Positions 7,453 to 14,817 of a stretch of DNA of 23,945 nucleotides are shown one piece after another; within the stretch, counting starts at the first letter, position 1; every line of letters begins with the position of its first letter. Under the pieces are notes generated by a model. That model did no database searches. It was given only the letters and a program-made list of their open reading frames with translations, and was not told the origin of the DNA. The stretch covers positions 1 through 23,945 of the forward strand of contig JBAYJT010000026.1 of NCBI GenBank assembly GCA_041664965.1, read 5' to 3'. Both the position numbers and the translations under genes were made by a program. This stretch comes from JBAYJT01 sp041664965. Its GTDB lineage: Bacteria; Pseudomonadota; Gammaproteobacteria; UBA9339.

Positions 7453-7626
7453 TCAACTTTTCTTTGTGTTATCCTCGTCTTTGGAAGAATCACCAAACAA
7501 TTTGCGTAAATTATTAATCGCAGTTGTTGCAAATTCTTTCACTGAATTGATGATTTTTGATACGGTATCGTTTGCTTCGGGTTGTTTTTCTTGTTTTGGC
7601 TCTTGGGGTTGTGCGGTTTCGGTCAT
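7453..7626 (-). CDS. Small highly charged protein (57 aa), unknown
   Basis: A short minus-strand frame with a textbook ribosome binding site: AGGAGG six bases before ATG 7626. The product begins MTETAQPQEPKQEKQPEAN, has one amphipathic stretch (about residues 22-45, VSKIINSVKEFATTAINNL then RKLFGD), and ends in a charged DEDNTKKS tail. It has no Cys, no Trp and no signal peptide. A promoter with TATAAT lies at 7672-7700, so it is probably its own unit between the recombinase and the effector-like gene. The strong translation start makes it likely to be real; no function is recognised. It could be a small adaptor, an anti-regulator or a secreted peptide. Confidence 0.6.
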   Translation of the reverse strand: MTETAQPQEPKQEKQPEANDTVSKIINSVKEFATTAINNLRKLFGDSSKDEDNTKKS

Positions 7627-7671
7627 AAATTCCTCCTGATTTTGCGTATTAAAAATATTATTAGATTTAAT

Positions 7672-7700
7672 ATTATATTCTTATTTTCAATAAGTTGCAG
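7672..7700 (-). promoter_or_regulatory. Promoter with embedded inverted repeat for the 57-aa gene
   Basis: On the minus strand CTGCAA (7695-7700), 17 bases, perfect TATAAT (7672-7677). The spacer contains the inverted repeat CTTATT-N3-AATAAG (7680-7694), placed where a repressor could block polymerase. The -35 is weak, which would fit a regulated promoter. Confidence 0.45.
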
Positions 7701-7723
7701 TATTTTTTGTTAAATTCTATAAT

Positions 7724-8944
7724 TTACTTCAACGGTTTTTGCTGCGCCGAGCGGTGGCGTTCGCGAAGCTCGATGTCGATATAACGATCGGTGATAGCGC
7801 CAGAACTGTGACCAGCGTCATCACGCACATGTTCACGCGGGCGAATTTTGACATCTTCGGAAATACCAGTGTGACGAAGCCAATGTACAGTAGCAACACG
7901 TAGTTCCGCAGCTTCCTCGCCTAATCCTTCTTGCTCCATTCTGATCGCAGCACGATCAAAGCATAATTGCACAATATTACGAATTTGATTCGTACTAACA
8001 ACCGGTCCTTTACCCCGATTTTTAGGAATAAGAGGAATTTGTTCGTTAGCAAGTGGCAATGGCGTAAGACCCAAATGTTGGCGCCAACGTTTTAGCGCTT
8101 CTAACATAGCTTGACTAACCGCGATTTGGCGCTCTTTATTACCTTTACCAACAACAGTGAACCACCAGTTGCCATCTTGGTCACGCTTAAAATCATTCAT
8201 TTTGGGTAGCCAACGTTCGGAGGCGACTAACTCGGAAATACGTAAATACATAGCAAAGAGCGCTGTCATGATAAAAAGCGTGCGCTCATGTTCTTCCGGA
8301 TTTTCATTAGCTAATTTTTCAGCTGTTTCTATGACGAATTGCCATTGCAGCTCGGAAAGACGACGAATGCGGGTTTTATTTTGATGACGACGCAAAAACT
8401 TACTTTTTTGTCGAATCTGCGCTATGGGATTAGCTTCTGTCAGATTTTCTTGCAAAAGATAATTATAAAAACTACTTAATACAGCGAAAATTTCACGGAA
8501 GGCTTTTTCCGAAAGCTGGTAATTTTTCCTCTCTGGTTCTTCGCCATTTTTTGTAGCGATCTTACTTAAAGTTGCCACGAATGGCCGCCAAACTGGATTA
8601 GGAATGCGCAAACCTTCTTGAATTATAAAGCGCGGAACTTTATTTACGCCAATCCAAGAAAGAGGCGGATCTTTGCAAAATTGCAAATATTCCTCAATAT
8701 CTATTCTTTTTAATTCTAAAAGTGACTTTTGTTCTAAAAACCAAGACCATTGCAAAAGGCGCTCCAACTCCCGTCGATAACTATTAAAAGTAGCTAAACT
8801 GCCATCATATTGACGTAAAAATTCGCTAGCGATGCGAAAATCTTTTTGGAAAAAAGGCAATTCCGGATGCGATTTGGGAAGTTGGAATTCATGCATGTAT
8901 TCCAATGTATCAAAAAGCGGAATTGGGTCAGGAAGTTGGCTCAT
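7724..8944 (-). CDS. Tyrosine recombinase/integrase (406 aa)
   Basis: A site-specific DNA recombinase of the lambda-integrase superfamily. The N-terminal half (about 30-180) is the SAM-like core-binding region, here with a long insertion compared with the roughly 300-residue XerC/XerD. The catalytic half carries the full active-site set: R235 in LRISEL, a Lys in GKGNKER (K267 or K270), H354-xx-R357 in HWLRHTG, H379 in DAGHSSG and the nucleophile Y388 in TDRYID. Nothing appears damaged, so it should be active. It starts at ATG 8944, 4 bases after the glnA stop, in the same direction, so the two are probably cotranscribed. No tRNA gene, attachment-site repeat or phage gene is visible nearby. 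It resembles the phage-type integrases of mobile islands more than a chromosome-dimer recombinase; its target site is unknown. Confidence 0.88.
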   Translation of the reverse strand: MSQLPDPIPLFDTLEYMHEFQLPKSHPELPFFQKDFRIASEFLRQYDGSLATFNSYRRELERLLQWSWFLEQKSLLELKRIDIEEYLQFCKDPPLSWIGVNKVPRFIIQEGLRIPNPVWRPFVATLSKIATKNGEEPERKNYQLSEKAFREIFAVLSSFYNYLLQENLTEANPIAQIRQKSKFLRRHQNKTRIRRLSELQWQFVIETAEKLANENPEEHERTLFIMTALFAMYLRISELVASERWLPKMNDFKRDQDGNWWFTVVGKGNKERQIAVSQAMLEALKRWRQHLGLTPLPLANEQIPLIPKNRGKGPVVSTNQIRNIVQLCFDRAAIRMEQEGLGEEAAELRVATVHWLRHTGISEDVKIRPREHVRDDAGHSSGAITDRYIDIELRERHRSAQQKPLK

Positions 8945-8948
8945 TTTG

Positions 8949-10271
8949 TTACAAAATTGGCAAAAGATGCTTAATTTCCCAATCTGTTACATGCTTAATA
9001 TAGCTGTCCCACTCTTGGTGTTTTATATATAAAAAATGTTCGAACACATGCTCGCCCAAAGCCTCACGAACTAAAGAGCTTTTAGCCATAAAATCTAGCG
9101 CCGAACCTAAATTATCTGGCAGTGAAAGAATATTTTCTTTGGCACGTTCTTGTGGAGTCATGTGATAAATATCTTTTTCCATTGGATCTTTGGGGTTAAT
9201 TTTTTCTTGAATGCCTTTCAAACCGGCAGCTAACATGACAGTAAATTGCAGATAGGGATTGCCCGTTGGATCGGGACTACGAATTTCTACACGTGTTTTG
9301 CTTTCACGGCCTGCAGGAATGCGCACAAAAGCGCTGCGATTTCTGTTAGCCCAAGAAATATAAACAGGAGCTTCGTAACCGGGAATCAAGCGTTTATAAG
9401 AATTCACCGAGGACGACAAAATGGCACAAATTTCTTGTGCATATTTTAAAATTCCGCCCACAAAATATAGCGCCATTTGGCTTAGTTGATAAGGTTTATT
9501 TTTGTCATAAAAAAGATTTTTGCCTTTTTGATCCATAATAGAAATATGTGTGTGCATGCCGCTTCCGCTTAAGCCAAAAATGGGTTTAGGCATAAAAGTA
9601 GCGTACAGACCGTGTTTATGCGCAATCATTTTTGTTACATGCTTCATCATAGCAACGCGGTCGGCAGAATCTATCGCATTAGTATATTTCAAATCTATTT
9701 CGTGCTGACCTGGAGCAACCTCGTGGTGAGATGCTTCTACTTCAAAACCGAGAGCATCTAAATAATTCACCGTCTCTTCGCGAGCTTTATCACTCGTATC
9801 ACGCATCAAATCGAAATAACCGCCGCTATCAGCTGGGATGTTGGTTGGATTACCTTCTGCATCTTGCCGCATATAGAAAAATTCGTATTCCGGAGCGGTA
9901 TTTAAAGTCCAACCTTGTTTTTTAAGCACGTTTAAATGCTTAGCCAAGATAGCGCGCGGATCGCCACTAAAAGGTTTATCCTCATGGTCATAAATATTGC
10001 AAAGCAAACGCGCTGTTTTATCTTCGCCGTTTAAAGAAGGCAAAATGAGAAATGTATTTGGATCAGCACAAAGACGCATATCCGATTCGTCAATAGTTGC
10101 ATAACCCAGAATAGATGAGCCGTCGAAGGCAATACCTTCTTCTAAGGCTTTTTCTAACTGCGAAGCGGGCAGGGTGATGCTTTTTAGTCCGCCCAAAATA
10201 TCCATGAATTGCATTTGGACGAATACAACGTGTTCTTTACGAGCTAGCTCTAATATTTTGTGTGTGTGCAT
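8949..10271 (-). CDS. glnA: Glutamine synthetase, type I-alpha (440 aa)
   Basis: Makes glutamine from glutamate, ammonia and ATP in the cytoplasm, as a dodecamer in this family. Seen: the N-terminal beta-grasp (FMDILGGLK), FDGSSI, EASHHEVAPGQHEID with metal and ATP ligands, the KHGLYATFMPKP block, NSYKRLIPGYEAP and NRSAFVRIPAGRESKTRVE. At 440 residues it matches the short GSI-alpha form of Firmicutes and Archaea. The region where proteobacterial GSI-beta enzymes carry the adenylylation tyrosine (NLYDLP) reads DIYHMTPQERA instead. The residue equivalent to Bacillus Arg62, linked to glutamine feedback, is Thr here (T59, GYATIDESD), judged from a remembered alignment. The start ATG 10271 has AGGTGA upstream. 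It is followed 4 bases later by the recombinase gene. The type suggests old horizontal acquisition. Confidence 0.95.
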   Translation of the reverse strand: MHTHKILELARKEHVVFVQMQFMDILGGLKSITLPASQLEKALEEGIAFDGSSILGYATIDESDMRLCADPNTFLILPSLNGEDKTARLLCNIYDHEDKPFSGDPRAILAKHLNVLKKQGWTLNTAPEYEFFYMRQDAEGNPTNIPADSGGYFDLMRDTSDKAREETVNYLDALGFEVEASHHEVAPGQHEIDLKYTNAIDSADRVAMMKHVTKMIAHKHGLYATFMPKPIFGLSGSGMHTHISIMDQKGKNLFYDKNKPYQLSQMALYFVGGILKYAQEICAILSSSVNSYKRLIPGYEAPVYISWANRNRSAFVRIPAGRESKTRVEIRSPDPTGNPYLQFTVMLAAGLKGIQEKINPKDPMEKDIYHMTPQERAKENILSLPDNLGSALDFMAKSSLVREALGEHVFEHFLYIKHQEWDSYIKHVTDWEIKHLLPIL

Positions 10272-10307
10272 GTTTCACCTGTCAAATTAGGAAAAACTAA
10301 AAAAAAC

Positions 10308-10336
10308 AATATACCGAAAAAGAGGCAAGAGCGCAA
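10308..10336 (-). promoter_or_regulatory. Candidate sigma70 promoter for glnA
   Basis: On the minus strand TTGCGC (10331-10336), 17 bases, TATATT (10308-10313), about 37 bases before the glnA ATG. No sigma54-type GG-N10-GC element is seen, in keeping with a GSI-alpha gene outside classical Ntr control. Confidence 0.5.
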
Positions 10337-10360
10337 AATACTCCCTCCCTGTGAAACGCA

Positions 10361-10381
10361 ATACCGTAAAAAATACAGTAT
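10361..10381. promoter_or_regulatory. 21-bp inverted repeat, possible operator
   Basis: ATACCGTA (10361-10368), five A bases, TACAGTAT (10374-10381): seven of eight positions pair. It lies upstream of the glnA -35 and upstream of the divergent hydrolase gene, a suitable place for a dimeric regulator. Confidence 0.35.
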
Positions 10382-10417
10382 ACCAATCGCTTTAAAAACG
10401 TGTAAAATATATGGACC

Positions 10418-10455
10418 TTAACGTAGGGATAAGGCATGCCTGATCCCTACGTTAA
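10418..10455. other. 38-bp near-perfect palindrome
   Basis: Two 19-base arms meet without a loop (TTAACGTAGGGAT-A-AGGCA against TGCCT-G-ATCCCTACGTTAA) with one mismatch. It is not followed by a T run on either strand, so it is not a standard terminator. It lies in the 282-base gap between divergent glnA and the peptidoglycan hydrolase. It could be an operator, a recombination site or a small mobile palindrome. Confidence 0.8.
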
Positions 10456-10458
10456 AAT

Positions 10459-10498
10459 GTAACTTATTGATTTATAAAGAAAAGCCGTAGACATGTTT
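10459..10498 (-). repeat. 40-bp interspersed repeat, copy 4 (minus orientation)
   Basis: Read on the minus strand it begins AAACATGTCTACGG, continues TTTATAAATCAA and ends TAAGTTAC. It is closest to copy 3 (22381-22420). It starts four bases after the 38-bp palindrome. Confidence 0.8.
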
Positions 10499-10553
10499 CT
10501 GAGGGAAAATTATAAATTATGAATGATGAATTATAAATAATGGAAAGGGTAAA

Positions 10554-12026
10554 ATGGGAAAAGTTATGAAAACAAAAAATCTGATTATTAAATTCGCTTT
10601 TATTATTCTATCTATTTTTTCGCTAAATATTTTTGCTAGTGAAAATTTAGCGGTAAAAGTTCCAGTCGCCAATATGTATGCGCATCCGGATGAAAATGCT
10701 GCTGTGGTTTCGCAAGCTATTTACGGAACCAATGTCAAAGTAATAGAAACTAGCGGTGGTTGGACTTCAATAACTAGCGATGATGATTATAAAGGCTGGG
10801 TAAAAAGCTCAAGTTTGGGCGAAAATGTAAAGCCAGCTAATTCTCTTGGAGTTTTACAAGTTAAGCATTTATTTGCCTATATTTACCGAGCTCCCAACAC
10901 AACTACAAATCAGCCACTCCTCGCCGTTCCTTGCGGCACGATGTTAACTATTGTGAAAATCCAAGATGAACGCTGGATCTATGTGCAATTAGTTGGCGGC
11001 GGAGGCGGATGGATCCAAGCTGGCGATGTTACGCTAAACCCTAAGCCAATGAACATGCACGAAATGCTCGCTTTTGCTCCAAACTTAGTCGGGGTACCGT
11101 ATCTTTGGGCCGGAACTTCCACTTATGGTTTTGACTGTTCTGGATTAGTGCAATTTCTTTATCGCTATATGGGGATTATGTTGCCACGCGACGCTGGAGA
11201 TCAATTGACGTGGTCTGGACTTATCGAAGTTTCTAAAAGCAAGCTAGAACCTGGTGATGCACTGTATTTTGGCCATGAGGGCAAAGTCACCCATGAGGGC
11301 ATGTACTTAGGCAAAAATAAGTTTATTCATTCCACTGCCTATCAAAATCCAACTGTACAAATTAGCGATTTACGTGGCGCCTATTGGACTAGCATCTACA
11401 TGACAGCGCGTCGTCTGAATCCAATCAGAAATATGGAAGCACCAGAGTATAAGTCGAATATTCAACCTATTTCCGAATCGTTACAAAAAGATATGCTTCT
11501 TTATAGCTGGCGTCCGGGCTGTCCTGTGCCAATAGAAGATTTGGTCGCTTTGCAAGTATCTTATTGGGGATTTGACGATAAGGTACACCAAGGTACGCTC
11601 ATTGTGCAAAAAACTTTAGCACCAGAAGTTGCTAACATTTTCAAAGAAATTTATGCCGAACGCTTTCCAATAGAAAAAATAAAACCCATTGAAGAATATC
11701 GCGGTAATGATGCAAGCTCCATGCTCGATGATAATAGCTCTGCCTTTAACTGCCGTGCTATGACAGATTTTGCCAATCAATATTCTATTCACAGCTATGG
11801 GCGTGCTATTGACATCAATCCTTTGATCAATCCATATGTAAATAATGGCGTCATTGATCCTCCTGAGGGGGCTCGCTATGTCGATCGCAGCATTGCCCAT
11901 AAAGGCAAAATAACGGCAGATAGCCCTATTTGTAAAATTTTTGCCAAATATGGCTGGGTTTGGGGCGGCTCTTGGCCTGGTAAAATACAAGATTACCAGC
12001 ATTTTGAGAAACCTCTAAAAAAATAA
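10554..12026 (+). CDS. Secreted two-enzyme peptidoglycan hydrolase: SH3-SH3-NlpC/P60-M15 (490 aa)
   Basis: An exported cell-wall enzyme. Residues 1-29 form a signal peptide (LIIKFAFIILSIFSLNIFA, cut near IFA-SE). Two SH3b-like domains follow (about 32-90 and 97-162). The NlpC/P60 domain (about 168-290) has its Cys in FDCSGL (C195), a His in THEGMY (H247) and H259. These enzymes cleave the gamma-D-Glu to meso-DAP bond. The C-terminal part (about 300-490) is an M15-family zinc peptidase of the D-Ala-D-Ala carboxypeptidase/L-Ala-D-Glu endopeptidase group: H413 and D420 in SIHSYGRAIDINP and H483 in YQHFE would bind zinc. Both active sites look intact. The start is ATG 10554 (AAAGGG upstream) or ATG 10566, and both give the same mature protein. 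The Memo gene starts 4 bases after its stop, so it heads the operon to der. Confidence 0.88.
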   Translation: MGKVMKTKNLIIKFAFIILSIFSLNIFASENLAVKVPVANMYAHPDENAAVVSQAIYGTNVKVIETSGGWTSITSDDDYKGWVKSSSLGENVKPANSLGVLQVKHLFAYIYRAPNTTTNQPLLAVPCGTMLTIVKIQDERWIYVQLVGGGGGWIQAGDVTLNPKPMNMHEMLAFAPNLVGVPYLWAGTSTYGFDCSGLVQFLYRYMGIMLPRDAGDQLTWSGLIEVSKSKLEPGDALYFGHEGKVTHEGMYLGKNKFIHSTAYQNPTVQISDLRGAYWTSIYMTARRLNPIRNMEAPEYKSNIQPISESLQKDMLLYSWRPGCPVPIEDLVALQVSYWGFDDKVHQGTLIVQKTLAPEVANIFKEIYAERFPIEKIKPIEEYRGNDASSMLDDNSSAFNCRAMTDFANQYSIHSYGRAIDINPLINPYVNNGVIDPPEGARYVDRSIAHKGKITADSPICKIFAKYGWVWGGSWPGKIQDYQHFEKPLKK

Positions 12027-12030
12027 ATTT

Positions 12031-12813
12031 ATGTTGCAAGAACCAGTAGTAGCCGACATGTTTTATCCGGGCGATCCGAAGGAACTTCGCGCTATGCTAG
12101 AGAGATTTTTCTCTGCAGCGAAAGGCAAAGATTTGCCAATTCCTCGCGCTATCATTACTCCGCATGCAGGTTATATTTATTCGGGACCAATTGCGGCTTC
12201 TGCCTATGCCTGTTTATTTCAAAAGAAAACAAAGATTAAGCGTGTAATTATTTTAGCTCCAGCCCATCGCTATTCTCTGACTGGCATTGCTACATCTTCA
12301 GCAGATGCATTTCTCACTCCACTTGGTGAAATTCCTATAGATAAAGCTGCTCTAGCTAAAATTACTAAATTTGCTCACGTCAGCATTATCGACAAAGCAT
12401 TCGCTACGGAGCATTCACTAGAAGTGCAGTTACCTTTTCTGCAATTTGCGTTAGGGGATTTTTCTTTGATTCCCCTTTTAGTTGGAGCTTGTAGTGCCAA
12501 TGAAATTGCGGTATTGCTAGAAAAATTAGTCGATGACGAAAGTACTTTGATTGTGGTTAGTTCCGATTTAAGTCACTACCACGATTACAAAACTGCTGAG
12601 CGCATTGACAGTGAAACCATTGCGAATATTTTAGATTTAAATATGGCAAATTTAAGTGGTGAACGAGCCTGCGGCTATATTCCCATTAGTGGGCTCTTAA
12701 TGTTCGCCAAAAATAAGGCTTGGAAAGCTAGATTAATAGATTTACGCAATTCTGGTGATACGGCGGGTGATAAAAATCATGTCGTTGGTTATGCAGCAAT
12801 CCATTTTGATTAA
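12031..12813 (+). CDS. Memo-family protein (AmmeMemoRadiSam system protein B type), 260 aa
   Basis: The fold belongs with class III extradiol dioxygenases; human MEMO1 binds a metal, and the bacterial role is not settled. Seen: MLQEPVVADMFYPGDP at the start, ITPHAGYIYSGPIAASAY with H45, LAPAHRY with H79, the SSDLSHYH block (about 177-184) and CGYIPI with C214; H45, H79 and C214 match the metal-site residues described for human MEMO1. The length is typical. The gene is 4 bases after the peptidoglycan hydrolase and 44 bases before an AMMECR1 gene, the usual genomic partner. The third member, a radical SAM protein, is not in this window. Confidence 0.9.
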   Translation: MLQEPVVADMFYPGDPKELRAMLERFFSAAKGKDLPIPRAIITPHAGYIYSGPIAASAYACLFQKKTKIKRVIILAPAHRYSLTGIATSSADAFLTPLGEIPIDKAALAKITKFAHVSIIDKAFATEHSLEVQLPFLQFALGDFSLIPLLVGACSANEIAVLLEKLVDDESTLIVVSSDLSHYHDYKTAERIDSETIANILDLNMANLSGERACGYIPISGLLMFAKNKAWKARLIDLRNSGDTAGDKNHVVGYAAIHFD

Positions 12814-12853
12814 AAACATGTCTACAAGATTATTATATATTTCAATGAGTTAT
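12814..12853 (+). repeat. 40-bp interspersed repeat, copy 2
   Basis: AAACATGTCTAC at the start and TATTTCAATGAGTTAT at the end, identical in both blocks to copy 1, with 12 unlike bases between. It directly follows the Memo stop codon, and its ATGAG end lies where the AMMECR1 ribosome binding site should be. Confidence 0.8.
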
Positions 12854-12857
12854 AATT

Positions 12858-13418
12858 ATGAGTCATTTTCCACCGGCAGAACGCAAAATTTTATTGGAAT
12901 TGGTTGATGCGTCGATTCGTTATGGCCTAAAGCAACATAGACCAATGCCTATAGATGTTTCAGCTTACCCCAAACATCTCCAAGAAAACGGTGCTGCATT
13001 TGTTACATTGGAATTAGATGGCAATTTGCGCGGTTGTATTGGGTCTTTGGAGGCTTATCGACCACTAGTCCAAGATGTAGCACAGAACGCCTTTGCCGCT
13101 GCTTTTCACGATCCACGTTTTTCACCCTTAAACACAGAAGAATATCCACTCATAACTAAACATATCTCAGTTTTAAGCAAACCAGAGCCACTTCTTTTTA
13201 CTTCTGAAGAAGATTTAATCCATAAAATCAGACCCAACATTGATGGGCTTGTTTTGATTGAGAAGGGATTACGTGGTACATTCCTTCCTGCCGTTTGGGA
13301 ATCTTTGCCAAACCCGCATGAATTCTTGCGCCATTTGAAAATGAAAGCCGGTTTAGCACCGAATTATTGGTCTGAAACGATCAGAATTGAGCGTTACACT
13401 GCAGAAATTATAGAGTAA
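12858..13418 (+). CDS. AMMECR1-domain protein (AmmeMemoRadiSam system protein A type), 186 aa
   Basis: A member of the conserved AMMECR1 family with the signature LRGCIG (residues 57-62) inside ELDGNLRGCIGSLEAYRPL, followed by NAFAAAFHDPRFSPL and a C-terminal LPAVWESLPNPHEFLRHLKMKAGL. The length is normal for the single-domain form. The biochemical role is unknown; together with Memo and a radical SAM protein it forms a widely conserved set that may act on an RNA or protein target (inference from the family). The start is ATG 12858. The only Shine-Dalgarno-like bases (GAG) come from repeat copy 2. The der gene starts 4 bases after its stop. Confidence 0.9.
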   Translation: MSHFPPAERKILLELVDASIRYGLKQHRPMPIDVSAYPKHLQENGAAFVTLELDGNLRGCIGSLEAYRPLVQDVAQNAFAAAFHDPRFSPLNTEEYPLITKHISVLSKPEPLLFTSEEDLIHKIRPNIDGLVLIEKGLRGTFLPAVWESLPNPHEFLRHLKMKAGLAPNYWSETIRIERYTAEIIE

Positions 13419-13422
13419 TAAT

Positions 13423-14814
13423 ATGTTGCCAGTAATTGCCATCATAGGTCGTCCCAATGTGGGAAAATCGACATTGTTTAATCGCCTAACGCGTACGCGA
13501 AATGCCATAGTGGGCGACATGCCAGGTCTTACGCGCGATCGACAATATGGCGAGGGAATTTTTGACGATAAACGTTTTATTTTAGTCGATACTGGCGGTT
13601 TGGACACTGCATTAGAAAAAACAGATTTTAGCAAACAAAAAATCAACCCAACCGAAAGTATTACTGATCTAGCCGCACAGCAAGTCTGGCAAGCAGTGGA
13701 AGAGGCGGATGCGATCTTATTTTTATTAGACGCTAGAGCAGGGTTACTTCCCAGCGATCGCAATATAGCTCAATTATTACGCTCCAGGGGGAAAAATGTC
13801 CATTTAGTTGTAAACAAAATCGATGGTTTAGATGAAGAAACGGCTCTAACTGATTTTTACAGTTTAGGCATGGGCGAAATATATCCAATATCAGCTGAAC
13901 ACAATATAGGCACAGAAAACCTGCTTAATGCTGTTTGGGACAGCCTTCCTGAAGAGAAAAAACCCATTCAAGAAGTAGAACCAGATGAGGAAGTTGAAGA
14001 AAAAGGTGCTATTAAAGTGGCGCTAATTGGTAGACCTAATGTTGGAAAATCAACGCTAACGAACCGCATTTTAGGCGAAGAACGTGTCATTGTTTGCGAC
14101 GAACCTGGAACAACGCGCGACAGCATTTTTGTGCCATTTGAGCGCCAAGGTCAAGAGTATATTTTAATCGACACGGCAGGAGTGCGTAGACACAGCCGTA
14201 TTGACAATAAAATCGAAAAATTTTCTGTGATTAAAACCCTACAAGCTATAGCTGCCTCTGACGTTGTTGTAATGCTGATCGATGCTAGAACTGGGGTGGT
14301 AGAGCAAGATATGTGGCTTTTGGGATTTATTATAGATGCTGGTAAAGCATTAGTTCTTGCAGTTAATAAATGGGATAACTTGCCGCCAACACAACGTGCT
14401 TTAGTGCATAAAGAATTAGAGCGCAGGCTCAGCTTCGCTGATTTTGCTGAAACGCATTTTATTTCCGCACTGCATGGAACGGGGGTAGGGGATTTATTTC
14501 TGTCTATTAGATCTGCTTATAAATCCGCTATACGTAAACTCAGTACGCCAGAATTGACGCGCATTTTAGAAGATGCCGTCGCTGCTCACGAACCGCCTTT
14601 AGTGAAAGGCCGACGCATTAAGATGCGTTACGCTCATTCTGGTGGTCGAAAACCGCCTGTAATAATAATTCACGGCAATCAGCTCAAAGAAGTTTCAGAA
14701 GATTACAAACGCTATCTAGAAGGCTTTTTCCGTAAAGCTTTGTGTTTAACCGGAACGCCAGTGCGTATTGAGTTTAAGCATGGTAGGAATCCTTATATTC
14801 GAAAGCAAAGTTAA
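13423..14814 (+). CDS. der: Ribosome-assembly GTPase Der (EngA), 463 aa
   Basis: A double-GTPase that binds the 50S subunit and is needed for its maturation. Two G domains are visible. The first has GRPNVGKS (9-16), DTGG (56-59) and NKID (131-134); the second has GRPNVGKS (203-210), DTAG (250-253) and NKWD (315-318). A KH-like C-terminal domain follows (about 355-460; GGRKPPVIIIHGN). An acidic linker (EVEPDEEVEEKG) joins the G domains. The segment after DTGG is somewhat longer than in Escherichia coli. It is the last gene of the plus-strand run starting at 10554 and ends 3 bases from the convergent antitoxin gene. Confidence 0.97.
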   Translation: MLPVIAIIGRPNVGKSTLFNRLTRTRNAIVGDMPGLTRDRQYGEGIFDDKRFILVDTGGLDTALEKTDFSKQKINPTESITDLAAQQVWQAVEEADAILFLLDARAGLLPSDRNIAQLLRSRGKNVHLVVNKIDGLDEETALTDFYSLGMGEIYPISAEHNIGTENLLNAVWDSLPEEKKPIQEVEPDEEVEEKGAIKVALIGRPNVGKSTLTNRILGEERVIVCDEPGTTRDSIFVPFERQGQEYILIDTAGVRRHSRIDNKIEKFSVIKTLQAIAASDVVVMLIDARTGVVEQDMWLLGFIIDAGKALVLAVNKWDNLPPTQRALVHKELERRLSFADFAETHFISALHGTGVGDLFLSIRSAYKSAIRKLSTPELTRILEDAVAAHEPPLVKGRRIKMRYAHSGGRKPPVIIIHGNQLKEVSEDYKRYLEGFFRKALCLTGTPVRIEFKHGRNPYIRKQS

Positions 14815-14817
14815 AAA

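Noticed and set aside
7689..7712. Possible fifth copy of the 40-bp repeat (TTCAATAAGTTGCAG near 7687-7700)
   Set aside because: Only the end block is similar; the AAACATGTCTA start is absent at the required distance.
7453..8944. Genomic island or prophage boundary at the recombinase
   Set aside because: No tRNA, no flanking direct repeats, no phage or conjugation genes could be found in the window, so only the recombinase gene itself is reported.
10508..10538. Direct repeat AATTATAAAT spaced 21 bases, before the hydrolase gene
   Set aside because: Low-complexity AT sequence. The spacing of two helical turns is suggestive, but nothing else supports a binding site.
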